Numbered from the stretch's first letter, positions 24,171 through 36,446 are shown. The stretch: 64,000 bases of DNA from Angiostrongylus vasorum (GCA_018806985.1 JADANN010000438.1:818001-882000); one strand, 5' to 3'. The notes: generated from the sequence alone by a model not told the origin. Translations and numbers: made by a program.

Positions 24171-24279
24171 CGACCAACAACACCAACAACAACAACGATA
24201 ACGACAACGAAGACCTATACCGACTTCGCATCAGCAAAAGAAGATCAGTTTATAACATCATGTAAGTAAATACAACAGG

Positions 24280-24842
24280 CACCCGCTCTAAGAAGCGGTC
24301 ATCTAAGTTAACGATGATGATAATGATGATAGCACTTAAACCGCTTTCAGGAAAAGACCATATTAGTAGCGAATAGAGCAGCTCAACAAATCTGTAGGCT
24401 CACCAGGCTTCTTGATTGGTGGTGAAATTCAAAGTTTTCATCTACTATGAGCTAACTCTGTCAGTTAGCATTTTTAGCTGTCTTAGTAAACGATGAAGGC
24501 AGTTGATTTCCTTCTGAGAAAAGATCACATTCACTCAAATTGCCGGTTGATGATCATCTTCAAGTTCTTCTTGGTGAGTTATAAGGGCACGTGAATTGCT
24601 TTAGAGCAAAGACCATACCCAATGAACTTGTCGATTGATGATCGTCTTCGAAGGTGATGTTTACTTCTTTCTGGATCTATTCAAGGCCAATTCACGTCAT
24701 TTTCATCCACCGTGTTCGGTATGATTACTATTATCGAGACAGATAAGAAATGGAGATGACTGAGTTGCTACATATGGAATACCATTCTTCAGCAGCACTT
24801 ACTTTCCTAAATATTATACTTTCACAAAAAACTGATGAATAG
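24280..24842. other. unassigned stretch
   Basis: Contains a GAT-rich patch near 24310-24330 and two loosely similar TTGATGATC..CTTC motifs (about 24550 and 24635). No gene seen. Confidence 0.3.
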
Positions 24843-24844
24843 GG

Positions 24845-25232
24845 GAGGATAGCACAGTGGTAGTGATGTCCGTCATCACGAGCATGGTGCTAGTTCGATT
24901 TCGCTCCGGGCCAACCGAGCCTCTCATCCCTCCGGGGTTGGGAAATTGGTACCGGACTCGTCTGGGAAAAAAATCACTCTCTGCAGTGCAATTGGCAAAG
25001 CTCCAGCCCGGCTATCTCAGGACTCCAGGGAGAGTTGCTCGACTAGCATTCTATGACGTTCAAGATGAAATGAAAATCCTCAAGTACCAACCGAAACCAC
25101 GCATAAAAGTTGGAAGAGCTTCGTGGAAAAATGTGTGCGAGGAAACGAATTGAATGTGAGAAGTGCTGCGATCCGCACAGTAGACGTGAAGGTGGATCAA
25201 ATAAAATAGAACAAAATAAAGTAAACAATAAT
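24845..25232 (+). mobile_element. SINE-B, full length
   Basis: The best forward copy: A box TAGCACAGTGG, GGTGCTAGTTCGATTTCG at the B box, central block with CATCCCTCCGGGGTTGG, body, and the tail ATCAAATAAAATAGAACAAA. Confidence 0.85.
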
Positions 25233-25234
25233 AA

Positions 25235-27280
25235 AATTGCAATAAAAACCAAATTACATCGAAGCTTAGATGTCAAATGAATGGCAACAGTTCGAAGCTA
25301 AAAAATCACTTCAGTACATTAATATTGCGGAATTTTTCTCATAACATTTGTTCACTCATAGATAAGCACATAACCTGAAGATTGTTTAGCTTATCAGTGA
25401 CAAGGATGATAAACACGAAAAAAAGCATGATCACATGCTTCCCAGGTCGATGGATGATTCTTCCCTTCAGAACTTCTTATCCACTACTTTTTAAGTTTCT
25501 TTCCCTGTTCCACCGTTTTTATAGAGTTAGATGCCTTAGTGATGAAAATGATAAGCGACGATAGGAATCAGAGTGATACAAAAAACCAAAGTGAAAGAAA
25601 AAGGAAGGCCATGGTCATGAAAGGATCGAAAAAGACGGTAGCACGGGAGACGGTGGGAAATAGAATGGAGAGTAGAGGAGGGGGAGAGTAGAGTTTTTGT
25701 CACATGGCACTCATTGAAACAAAGTACGATCATATTTATGCCCGTAAAACGTCAACATTCCAGCAGATGTTCGTCGAAACACCGCCCCATGTTTGATGTC
25801 GGAAAATTCGTCCCCGCTCGGACGGGTAGAGAACAACGGCGGCCACCAAATTGCGGACCATCAAAAGGTGGCAAAAATCGCCTATTGTATATTTCGTCAT
25901 GCGTTAGGGTCATTCTTTCCTTTACAAGCATTCAATTTTTTTATCGATTCTCTAAGTTTTGTTCCCTCTCAGGAAGTGATGTTTGTCTTATAAGTCGACA
26001 AGGTTTTTCAAGGACATCAATTATGTGGTCCTAATCCTTAAGTTTCTCCCACAGATGGGGTGGCGGAAAGGGTTGGGGGGAAAAGGGTTTTTCACAAGAG
26101 TTTTGGCTAAACTTCATTGGCGCCCTCGACAACATTATTTCCTTGAAGATAAGAGATTTAAATAGAAGGATGAAATTTCTACATAATCTTTAGGAAGGAA
26201 AATCGAGAATGGAGGAGAAAAATTCGGAAGGAAAACTGATTCCGACGACAAACTTATTCAGTTCAGATCCTTTCTAAGTTAACGATAGGTGCTTCTGCTG
26301 AGGCACAGCTTGTAAAAAAATCAAAAAGTGGATAAAAACAACTTCAATGATCGATCCTAATGTTTGGTCTCGTTCCGGGTTCTCACGTACAGCCTTTGTA
26401 TTTTTCGTGTTATTGAGGCTCGAACGAGTTCTTTTATCGTTACCTACGTGTTTTTTGCGTGAAATGTACGCAAACAAGCTTAAAGTGTTTTCTACTGACA
26501 TGAAGAAAATGTTTTTTGCTGGAACTTTTTTTCGTTTGCTTTTTGTTTTTGTTTTTGCTTTGTTTTTTCTTGAAAAAACCACAGTACAAGGATCTTTTCT
26601 GGCATAACTTATTTTCTGCTTAGCTCCGAATAAAGTTGCTTTAGCCTTTGCAGCTTAACTTGTAAAGGATTTGGTTGCTTCTTTATCCTAAAATGAAATG
26701 GACAGAAATTAATCGACAAAACTGGAGATGCTAACGATTAAAATCGCATCTACAGTTGATGGATCTCCGTTTTCGATTTCTCAAAAAAATAAGTCGAGTT
26801 CCATCATCTCCATAAATGCCTCACCGCCGCTATCATCTGGGCCCACGTTGATCGTTTATTGACCCGAACTTGCGCGAGTAAGGTCTACGTTTTTCCTTGT
26901 CGTGTTCAGGAGCAGCACATTGTGTTCCATTGGCTTTGGAGACTTTTTGGACACTATATCGTTTTTCTAGAGTGGCCGTGAAGACTATTAGGTCATCATC
27001 TCGAAAAATTCAATTGCCGTCCCTCTTCTCCGCCACCGCTTGTCGTTAAGAATCATCACATGGGCCGCTTAATTGCTCTTCGAAACGTGGAGATGTTTCC
27101 GATGTTCGCTTGTTGACGTCCTCTGTCGAAACATTGAATTTTCTCTTCCAATTGCATAATGTGGCAAACTCTCAACACAGCCCTCTATCGTCAAAATCAG
27201 TGAGAGCCGTCATCCCAATGCAGTGATGGTCTTCGCATCTCTTAAGTAAAAAAACAAAGCCCGCTAAGTAAAAACGTAAG
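25235..27280. other. unassigned stretch
   Basis: No main-family repeat. A T-rich run (26522-26577) gives the 86-codon frame there a low-complexity phenylalanine/valine/leucine sequence. Frame 25714-26034 has no motif. Confidence 0.3.
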
Positions 27281-27284
27281 TAAA

Positions 27285-28500
27285 AACGAAATGAAATGTT
27301 TTGAGTTATTGAATGAGCAGTTAGAGTACATTAAGTTTGCCTGACAGAAGCCGAAGAAAAAAGTGACTTACCTTTCTGAACTTTCGAAATAACCTATCTG
27401 AAAACGGCCACGAAGTAATACCGAAAGCCAAGTAGCAAACACTTACACCTCACACGCAGAAAGGGTGCTTGTAAGAAACATGTTTCGAACATTAACTAAT
27501 GTTTGCACAGGGAAAAGAGTAAAAGGAGGAACCCTTGAAATTGGAGCGGCAAATAGCTATTTATAATGGTTACGAAACTCTAGCTCTTCAGGATAGGTGT
27601 GGAGGAAAACCCAAGCCCCAAACGACAACTCTAGCTATAATAAGTTCTCGTTTATCTCGCTCTTTATCTTAGATGAAATAAGTGCAACTGTAAAACGTTG
27701 CTTAAGAAGGGCTGGTCGACAGAGTTCGGTAACACTAATTGAAATGCCACCGAGCACTCTAAAACGCCAGCTAGTGCCCTACCGCCTGTAAGGACTGTCT
27801 GTTTACAACGTAGAATTGCAAAATTTGCCCTAACGGTAGGAACGGTGATTGCATGAGTTCGGGTAGAATTTATCTGCTCTGTTGTAAAGCGTGCGGAGAC
27901 AAATACACTGGTGAAACTGGTAGACCATCTGCGGCCGTATAAAAAGAACATCTAGTCGGTGAAATTAAAGTTAAAGTTAGATCAAATACTCCACTAGGCA
28001 CGTATAGGACACAGAGACATAACGCGGAAGATTTTTGAAGTACAAGTATAATATAACACCCTCACACAGGAATCTCGAAAACGCTAGCGCACAAAAACTC
28101 TCGAGGCATTCTGGATTATTTCCAAGAATCCGAAAATGAACGGCAGGGAAGATTGCCTCATAATCACGCGTAATATTGGGCAGTATTTACACCTGTTATT
28201 CTGGTAGGAGAGGCACATTACGCTTCCATGTGAACTCTGTGCGGTTCGTCTCCACGTGACATATTTAGTGGAAGACTCATAGAAAGCGGTGAGTGTGCAG
28301 AGAAGCTATTTTGTGTTCAGTGTGATTGAAATCTTGGTTTAGCATTTTCTCTGTTTAGTTATCGAGGTGTTTGGCTGGATAGATTGCTGTCAAATTGACC
28401 TTTCCACGCTCTGAGGAAGGCGAAATCCGCCGAAAGTTAACTTCACTGGAATAAAGAGTGAAATAACACCTCGTGTTTTCTGAGTAAAAATATGAAGAAA
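27285..28500 (+). mobile_element. PLE copy, 5'-truncated
   Basis: Contains, in order, the C-terminal reverse-transcriptase region, a linker, the GIY-YIG endonuclease, a long 3' non-coding part, a degenerate hammerhead site (about 28406-28444; CTGAGGA and GAAA kept, the following C lost) and the ACACCTCGTGTTTTC terminal block. No pseudo-LTR was found on the left. Confidence 0.75.
27297..28040 (+). pseudogene. PLE reverse transcriptase C-terminus plus GIY-YIG, decayed
   Basis: Frame by frame: LLNEQLEYIKFA near 27320, YRKPSSK near 27420, VLVRNMFRTLTNVCTG near 27470-27510, PPSTLKRQLVPYRL near 27750, then SSGRIYLLCCKACGDKYTGE near 27860 and TGRP, KEHLVGE beyond. The order IKFT..LPFL..YRKP, linker, then GIY-YIG is that of Penelope-like polyproteins. 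Stops (27337, 27936 and others) and frameshifts make it non-coding. Confidence 0.75.
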
Positions 28501-28504
28501 CCCA

Positions 28505-29838
28505 CTGAAGTATTCTGACGGGCGACGACGATGGATGGAGAGCTTACAAATTCTAACTCAAGTTAGTGGTGATTATGACTAAAAGTGGTACAGGTATAGC
28601 CTTTGTGATAGGACGCAAGCAAGCAAAAAATTAGTAAAACGGAGCCTTGTGCTTTTGCGCCTGTTTTCGAATGTCTGAAGTTCTGCTCATGTAAAACAAA
28701 CATTCGGTTTTAAGACGATGATTAAATGAAAGTGGAGAAGACACCGCATATTCACTGTCCTAACAATCAACAAGTTATTCTTGGGTTATTTTAACCTTGC
28801 AAATACACTCTGAGTGCCAGAGGATGTATGAAATCAAAAGGAATAAAGATAACACGTCCGTTCGTTCCACCTTTACCGAAACCACACCCGTCTTCACTTT
28901 TGTTTAGCCCTCTTTGTTTTCCAGTTTTTCCTACCTACTTTCTGGTGTGGCTTCTAGCAAAAAAATCTCGTTGAACAATCATCTACGTGTTTTCAGTCAA
29001 GGACTGCTATAACGTCTTCCCCTATCTCGTTCATGTTCCTAAGAGCTGAACAAAAATAATCGGATGATCCTGTTATTCTTCTTTTTCAAAAGATCATTTA
29101 GTTTACTTTGTTCAAAAGAAAAAATCGGAAACATCTGCTTTAAGTTTATGATACATCCTTGCCACCACTGCATCTCGACAGTGCCAAAAATTCACGTCGA
29201 TTTACCCCTATCTTTCACGCGGAATTTTTGAGACAGACGAAGGGTACACAATCATTAGACGAGATCTCTTCAACAAGCTCGCTGATGATAACGATAATTC
29301 AATATATTGAAAGTGTCTCAAGATGGCTTGATATGCCCATAAAAATTCAACTCATATCAGTCATAGACAGGGCAGAATAAGATGTAGAACACACTGAGGA
29401 TGAGCTCGATTGCGTGGGTGGTTAGTGGATAAGAATTTTCTGTCTTCAAAATTATTACTGTGGTAAGGTGAGCGCACTAATGAGGGAGAAAGTGATGACG
29501 TAACTGAAACATTTATTGATACGGACGTGTTTTGCTTTACAACGAAGTTTCTCTGAGTTGTTGACGATTTATAGGCTCCAGCGGCCTCTTGCCTGTTCAC
29601 ATAACTGTGACGCGAAACAAACGAAAGGGTGTGGCAACTAACAAGAATGAAAGCGCGAGAATGATTGGGAACGACTACAATGAGAATCACTACTGAACAT
29701 AGAAGCACCTCATATAGAAGTACTAGAAGTATTCAAAAAAAAGACTACGAGAGAGAAGGTGGAAAAGAAAAGACATTAAAAATGACTAACCGAATGATCT
29801 AATGAGTGCTTTAAATAAATAATTGATCTATTTAGTTT
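28505..29838. other. unassigned stretch
   Basis: A GIY-YIG or SINE signal is absent. The reverse frame 29361-29708 (115 codons) starts with a hydrophobic run but shows no domain and is probably chance. Confidence 0.3.
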
Positions 29839-29984
29839 TTAAGAACTGCACTTATTGAGCTCACACGAGGGACTATCACGTATTTCCGAAATTGGACGGC
29901 CGGCATTCTGGCGAATTCGCTTCCCTCAGAGCCTGGACGTATTCTGCATAACTCTATTGTCGTAATGTTTCACTATGCCGCTCG

Positions 29985-30115
29985 GTTCGTGTGGCGGTTA
30001 GCAGGTGAGCCCCCTGACGGGGGTAGTCACAGGTTCGAAGCCTAAATGAGGTTCCGAGTTTTGCCTATATCTTAGCACTCCTACGGCTCTAATTCTCATA
30101 GTTCGGTGAATACTC
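29985..30115 (+). mobile_element. SINE-D inside a PLE
   Basis: Forward copy with the best-kept B box of the family, GGTTCGAAGCC (about 30033-30043), preceded by GTGTGGCGGTTAGCAGGTGA and followed by TTTTGCCTATATCTTAGCAC. Supports a tRNA origin for SINE-D. Confidence 0.7.
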
Positions 30116-30329
30116 TGCGGTGCTAATGAAGACCTACAGGACAGATGAATAAAGCTATTTACCGTCCCCGTTTTGAAATGTGTGAGACCGCCCGTCTGCT
30201 GCTCACCTTGCATAACGGTGAAATTCAGCTAAATCAGCAAATCAACCTTAGAAAACCCAACAATTCACGTGTACTAGTGAGGTTTCATCGCTCGTTTTTT
30301 CAATTCATTATTGGATATTTGAAACTTAT

Positions 30330-30540
30330 CCAAAACGCCTCAAGAGTTTTGAGCCTTGCTGGTCTTAACTCCTGCGCTAGAATCGGCCAGTCACTTCAAA
30401 ATGATCACAGTTCAGGAGTAATTTGTTAATTTTAAAATCTCTCTCTAGATGCTCTTTTATGTGAACACAAAGTGCTCTACCAGTTCCACCAACGTATTCG
30501 TCACCGCCATTCCCTAAATAACTGAATAGTTATACTTTGC
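30330..30540 (-). pseudogene. PLE GIY-YIG endonuclease remnant
   Basis: Reverse-strand frame reads NGGDEYVGGTGRALCVHIK then EHLERDFK, aligning with the YIG-ETGR-R-EH part of the PLE endonuclease. The flanks are degenerate. Confidence 0.65.
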
Positions 30541-30549
30541 AAGCACTGC

Positions 30550-31190
30550 TTTGTGTTCAGAAAGATTATTAAGGCTCTGCGCATTCTCCATATGACTGAC
30601 ATATTACTTATTTGTCAAGACTGTTTTTCTTAAAATTCCTAGAAACTCGTCCCACAGGCTATCCAGTGCATGACCATAGGGTCGACAGCTCCGAAACGGA
30701 GAAAGATTTATGACCAGGTTTCTTCTAGAACGGCAACAATTTTTAGCAATGGTTAACACCTGATGTCGGTTATAAAAGCATCGAGGGATCATTGACTGTG
30801 CTGTGGGAAACACACATTACTCCAATACGCACTGAATTCAATGCGTACATGTCGAAAAATAACTTGTCTTTTCACCTTTAGGCGAGCGCTTCTCAATTAG
30901 TGATGATCTTCATCATCTAAAAGGTGGGCCTTTAGAATGCAAGAGTTTTCCACAAATAATTACATCTTTGTCATTCTGTTATAGCGCATTACGAAAAAAA
31001 AACGATTTTCTCGATTCCAATGAATAAGCTTTTTTTCCATTTCTTTTCTAGATTCCCATTTTAAGCGGAACGACTATTCAAAAACCGTAGAGATTTAAAT
31101 GTCGCTTTGAGCTTTTTTGAAAACTTAGCCGTCAACTGTTTCGGAAGTAAAAGGAGGTTTTTACAAAAAATTATAAGTACTACTCTGATA
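30550..31190. other. unassigned stretch
   Basis: No gene or repeat recognised. Confidence 0.35.
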
Positions 31191-31195
31191 TGGGG

Positions 31196-31478
31196 GCGCT
31201 TATGGCGCAGTGGTCGGGGGCGCCCTACAACACACACGTGGAATCGACCCTTGCGCCCATGGCCCACCAAGCCTTCCATCCCTCCGGAGTCGGCAATTTG
31301 GTACTAGACTTGTCTGAGAGTGTAGCAGCACTGGTTCGATACATCGCTAAGCCACAGCAAATCACTATAAAGGCCAGATATGCATTCAATCACCTCCAAC
31401 GATACTTAATGAAGTCGAATGCATGGCGCATCCCTCAGGAATTGAACAACGCAGGGAGCTTAATCTTTTTTTTATTAA
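31196..31478 (+). mobile_element. SINE-A, near full length
   Basis: Forward copy with A box TGGCGCAGTGG, CACACACGTGGAATCGACCC, the full central block and a body ending GAGCTTAATCTTTTTTTT. Confidence 0.85.
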
Positions 31479-31479
31479 T

Positions 31480-33115
31480 CCTCCGACGGCGACAGGAAGA
31501 CTACAAGTTCTAACAAGTTTTTTAACTCTTGAAAGCAGTTGTTGGAAAGTCCGCTCTGACATGAATGCGCCGAGCAACAGTTAATTACTAAGTGAGTAAA
31601 CTATCGTGTAACTAACTGAAAAAAGATTGATTGTTTGAATGAAACAGTAAATGAATGGGAGAATGTATGAATTGTACCACTAAAAAAAGAATGGGTGAAC
31701 AGGTAAAAAAGAGGAAAGTTTGAAGACCTAAAAGTTGGTTTAAGAGGTGGACACGTTTTGCAAGGGTTGTAAAACGCCACTAAAAAGTACCAGAGATATG
31801 AATGTAAAGCGAGAAAAGCAACACTTCAGATCACTTTATTCGTCTTCTTTGTTAGTTGCAAAGCCGAAAATGAGGGCTAAGATCCTAGGTATTCCTAGAG
31901 GATCTCGTTTTCCAGGAAAAAAAATCCGGTTCTAAGCAAATTATGCAACGGGCGCAGAAGCTATTCAGAAGGACGTATAGACGAGGACTTTATTTTGATA
32001 CTAATAAAGTGTCAACAAACAAAACGATCGGTAATTAGAAAGTAGGATAAGAACGAAGAAAAGACAGTGAATTGCGAAAAGCGAAACTATTAACTACTAC
32101 TATAGGAGGACAACCAGAGAGATGCCGATCACCGAGGAATTTCGAGGTTAGTAGAAATTCGGTCTTGAGAATTACAAGCAGAGAGAATTCTTATGAAGAA
32201 AGGGTGGGAGCGAATATATCTATGCAATTATGGTAATGCTGCGTACGGTAGTATGTTGTGTGGAGAAAATATGATTAGATGACAGAAGAAAATGTTGTGA
32301 GGAAATGAAGAATGACAAAATGATGCATTGGGAGCAAGTTTCAATAAGGCATAAAAGCCATTTTATATAAGGTCGTACAAGATTCCTTCACCTAGAGTCT
32401 ATTTAAAAGTCGTCTTATTCAATTTTCTAAAGTGAAAGACAAAAATAAAATAGTATAAAAGAAGCCGTACAATCAACAACTATTTCCACTTCATGGATCC
32501 CATTCGTATGGAAGATGTCGATCGAGCCGGTTAGTCATGATGAGACGACGAGGCGTATCCTCGTAGATAGCGAATGGTCGAATGTTGGACACGATCACGA
32601 GAAGTATGATATTCTTCTTCTTCACACTAGCAGGATCGAGTTATACGTGATAGAAACAACTTAGAATTTACTAGTACCATTTCGGTTCGTTGCATAACAA
32701 AGTGTCTATGATTAGCAGCATAACGCGAGTCGCTAAAATTAATCCATATATAAAATAAGATTCAAATCTTTAAAAGGATCCGCGATCGGCTTAGGATGAG
32801 GAATAAAGGAGAGGCTGTGACGGCGTTAAGCATTACAGACCGGTTGTTGTGCACGACTGCATGGACTAAAAATATCTTTTAATTAAAACTATACATAGAA
32901 CAATAAACTACAGGTTTAATTTAACGTTATCAAAGCTATTAAACTATCTTTGGCTATGTTGCTTCCTGTTTTGCTCATATTTCTGCATTCCTGTTATTAT
33001 CTTTTAGCTTTCTATGACAACATCATTATCGTTTGATCCATAATTCAAACTGTAGCTTGGTTATCTATAATAAACAGACAAATGAAAGACAAAGTCAAAG
33101 ATATTGCCGTGAAAA
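31480..33115. other. unassigned stretch
   Basis: No main-family repeat. A region at about 32490-32670 has short open frames on both strands with aspartate- and arginine-rich translations, none recognised. Confidence 0.3.
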
Positions 33116-33118
33116 AAG

Positions 33119-33495
33119 GAAGCAGGTAGTGCGATGGTAGTGACCCCGTTCATTACACGGACGTCCGAGCCTACCCATCCATTGGTTTGGCCCATACCGG
33201 GCCCATCAAGCCTGTCCTACCCCCGGGGTCTGAAAACTGATGCCAGATTTGACACAGAGAAGCTTGTTCGTGAAAACGCACTAGCGGATATCTAAGGAGT
33301 CCTGGGAGAATCGAGTCGATGAATATTACATTCACGATAGAGGCGATAAAAATCCTCAGCAGCTGCAAATGCCACATACGAGAAAGTTTAAAGACCACCT
33401 TCGTAGACGACAGATGCGACGAAACCAATTTAATGCAAGGACAGCTTCGATCTGCACACTTTAATAGATGTAAGGTCGAGTCATGTAATTATAAT
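33119..33495 (+). mobile_element. SINE-B, diverged
   Basis: Forward copy: GGTAGTGCGATGGTAGTGAC head, CCCCGGGGTCTG central block, distal ATGCGACGAAACCAATTTAATG and GATCTGCACACTTTAATAG. Confidence 0.7.
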
Positions 33496-33860
33496 AGTAA
33501 GTGTCGAAGTTGAAAAAGCGCTGTCATCGGACGTAGTTGTCATCATCGTCTCACCGTTACCAACATTATTGAAATAACAGTGCGACGCTGACAACGATGA
33601 CAATACCTGTTCTTATCACCATAACACTTACAGCGGTTGCTTTTCCGTTACCTCGAACACCCAACCTTCCGACTTGAATACACTGACGGCAGCAGTACGG
33701 CCTATAACGGAGTGGTTCGCTCATCATCATCCGGCGCAAACTGCACCCGGTTTGACGACAGTTCTCTTGATCTTTGCCCCAAAAAATAGAAAAGTTATGA
33801 CAACACCATGAATTCGTTCATGAAGAAAATCGAATCAATTTGAATGTTTAAAAACAAAGA
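33496..33860. other. unassigned stretch
   Basis: Rich in GTC/ATC/GAC words; no gene or repeat called. Confidence 0.3.
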
Positions 33861-33864
33861 CTTA

Positions 33865-34445
33865 CCATTGTAAATCGACTTTCATTCAAGCTCGGTATAA
33901 CTGACCAATGTACCTTGTTTCATTGAAGAGTAAACACGAGGTTGCTATCAGTATTTATTCGGCTAACTTTTCGACATCTTCGTCTTTCTCAGAGCCGATG
34001 GTACAGGTTGATATCCACAGCCGTTCATCTTCTCGAAGTGGTGCCTTCGTGGTCGTATCGAGCAGGATCTTCTCTAGTGGAGCATCTCTCGAATGATGCA
34101 TACTAACCCAGCGATGCTTTTATATACAAGATTGTTGTTACTGATAGTATTGTCCGGTGGCAATAGCTTGCTTTTTTCCAACAATCAACCCTGCAGAAGT
34201 CGATATCATTAATAGCTAGCACATAGCGTAACGATATCATTGTAAACCGACTTTCATTCGGGAGATGCTCCACTAGAGAAGATCTGGATCGATATGACGA
34301 CGAAGACATCAAATCGATAAGACGAACTACTGTGGATATCAACTCGGATCATCGGCTCTGAAGAAGATGAAGACGTCGAAACGTTAGCTGAATAAATGTT
34401 GCTAACAGCCTTGTATGAGCTTATCAGTGAAATAAGGTTCAGAGA
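33865..34445. mobile_element. PLE termini, outward-facing inverted pair
   Basis: Arms of about 160 bp (left about 33935-34095 reverse, right about 34262-34440 forward) around a centre of about 165 bp with no coding remnant. Each arm has the TTCTCTAGTGGAGCATCTC motif, the ATATCCACAG motif, a hammerhead-like site and a terminal block. The left site (33959-34001) has CTGAGAA and GAAAA changes; the right site is intact. Confidence 0.65.
34352..34391 (+). ncRNA. hammerhead ribozyme-like motif, best preserved
   Basis: Helix I TCGGCT (34352-34357) / AGCTGA (34386-34391), 6 bp with one G-U; CTGAAGA (34358-34364); unpaired A; helix II GATG/CGTC closed by AAGA (34366-34377); GAAAC (34378-34382); cleavage triplet GTT (34383-34385). 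Predicted cleavage falls after 34385. Helix III is only A-U and C-G, so activity may need a dimer. Confidence 0.65.
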
Positions 34446-34758
34446 TTTACCTCCACCGTGGTCTGATGACTAGCGAAAATCGTCTGCTGCAAGTGCAACT
34501 TCACTCAGTGTGGACGAGTAATCCGGCCAGCATGGATGAGTAAATCGACCACCACCTTTATGCAGTTCGCACGATTCGACGATGTTGAGTGATCTTAGAA
34601 CCCAAACCACATTAATCCTTTTAAATTTGTGCGACTATAAAACTTCTACTGAAGGGGTCGTTCTGCCGGCTGCTGCCAAAACTACCAAAAAGCATCATCA
34701 AGTTCATTTCGAGTGGAAGTTAAAATTAATTAAAGAAAGCCTTCATTGTCATGCTGTA
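34446..34758. other. unassigned stretch
   Basis: No gene or repeat recognised; the 70-codon frame 34582-34794 runs into a SINE-A. Confidence 0.35.
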
Positions 34759-34759
34759 A

Positions 34760-35028
34760 AGAAGATAAAGCATTGGGCGTTGATCAAACGTTGAAGGATG
34801 AGGCATGCATTCGACTTCATTAAGCATCGTTGGAGGTGGTTGAATGCATATCTGGTCTTTATAATGACTTACTAGGGGCTACCGATGTATCAAGCCACTG
34901 CCTCCCAGACAGGTCTGGTACTAATTTGCCGACACCGGAAGGATGGAAGTCTTTGTGAGCCCGAGGTGCGGGGATTGATCCCAGGTGCAAGCCAGGGCGC
35001 CTATGACCACTGCGCTACACTCACTCTT
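34760..35028 (-). mobile_element. SINE-A
   Basis: Reverse copy from AAGATAAAGCATTGGGCGTT to a clear antisense head (CCACTGCGCTACAC). Central block and body well kept. Confidence 0.8.
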
Positions 35029-35029
35029 T

Positions 35030-36440
35030 GTCATGCCATAGCCACTGAAAAACAGTTTGTTTTTTCCTAATTTAAAATCCAAATACTTCCGACAGTGGAG
35101 CTGCCATTCACCGTATTTTATTCCTCATCGGTCTATGACTTCTTTTTCGTGGATTTCAAGGGTTATTACCAGTAAAACATCTGCAGTTATACTTAAAGCA
35201 TTTTTTTTGTAGCAAAAACTCACAAAGACAAATGAGATTTACTGTTTAACTTTGCACAATTTCATGCTATAAATAAGACGATGACGTCATCCTACAATAT
35301 TGTAAGCAGATTGGTAAATTGTTGAACGAATTTACAAACGTTGGCAAGAACTTAATGGACAAAAGAATTATTTTAAAAATGTAAGATATTGGGAAACGAA
35401 ATGATTGTAGTAAATATGAACCGGTTATGAAGCACATCAAAACTGGATGTCCTTCTGGGATCCATCGTCGATAGGAATTATGAGAATTAGCACGAATACA
35501 TTACTACTACACCATAAAAAAACTTTTTCTTAATTTGTTAAAGCAAGTGTTTCTAGCCAGGAGAATGTCCGAGAGTAAAAGAAATAAGCAGAGAGATAGA
35601 TTGACGAAGGTTCGAATTCTTCTTATATTTCTTACTTGTTCTCTTTCACAAACATCAAAGCAAACAAGATCACACGGGATCAAACAGAAAGTCTTAGTTC
35701 GTTCATTCCAGTTACGCTCCAAACCTTCCAGTTCCACTTCCTACATCCAAAGGATGCGAAGCGCTTAAACTTTTTACAAGATCCTTCAACTTCACTTCAC
35801 TCGGCGATAACATGATGATTATGGATATTTTACCGAGATGTCCGCAGTGCACGACTCGCATGTGGCTTATGGAGTGGTTTTCAACCAGACGTGAGGATTT
35901 TTGTACAAAACAACACTTAGACCTTTTCTCTTCTTGTCATTTAATACTATGCTTTTAACCTAATGGATGTGCTTAGTAATTCAGATACATTAAAGCAGCA
36001 CGAACATCAGGTGATAAAATTCATTTTAACTCAGCAAAATTTGAGGGCAACTCCCGAAATCGCCTACGCCTTAGGGCAAGTATATGGTCTCTTCTCGACA
36101 ACGTTTAACCTTTTCTTAATCAGAGCGCGTTTGCGGCTAAAAAATTGGTTCGAAAACTCTACATGAAGCCGACTTGGGGAAAATGAAGAGAGCCGATGTG
36201 TACGGCTTAACGGAACATTAGAGCTAGTTCACAGGTGAGGAAACCCAACAGCACTAAAGAACTATCGCAGAAAGCTAAATGTAATACATTTAGAAAGGAC
36301 TGTAAGTGGAAGAAAAGTTCTTGAATTCTTCATAGACCGACAGGAACTCCTCATAGATAGTGATTTCCATACATTCGGTTCTTCTTGTTCAAACAGGTTC
36401 TATTGGAGAAGTCGCAGAGAAAAAGATAAAGAAAATGAGT
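35030..36440. other. unassigned stretch
   Basis: No repeat recognised. Opposed frames at 35507-35768 and the frame 35963-36166 have no motif. Confidence 0.3.
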
Positions 36441-36446
36441 AGCAAA

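Larger units (their letters stand above)
23335..24275 (+). mobile_element. PLE copy with inverted and direct pseudo-LTRs
   Basis: Terminal inverted repeats of about 135 bp (23335-23473 and 24119-24270) match closely. After the left inverted arm comes a direct partial copy of the same end (about 23478-23560), then a 5'-truncated body with GIY-YIG sequence, then the right pseudo-LTR. This [inverted end][direct end][body][direct end] order is a layout known for Penelope-like elements. Hammerhead-like sites lie in both arms (23437-23474 reverse, with CTGAGAA and GTG changes; 24131-24170 forward). Confidence 0.75.
29840..30545 (-). mobile_element. PLE copy, decayed and interrupted
   Basis: The reverse strand carries a GIY-YIG remnant (about 30330-30540) and a degenerate hammerhead-like end near 29900-29940 (CTGAGGG, AGAATG). 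A SINE-D copy sits between them. That these parts belong to one element is inferred from orientation and spacing. Confidence 0.55.

Noticed and set aside
24530..24660. Direct repeat of TTGATGATC..CTTC motifs
   Set aside because: Similarity is short and in a GAT-rich context; no element structure.
29361..29708. Secreted protein candidate with hydrophobic N-terminus
   Set aside because: No promoter, splice or domain support; the length is within chance expectation.
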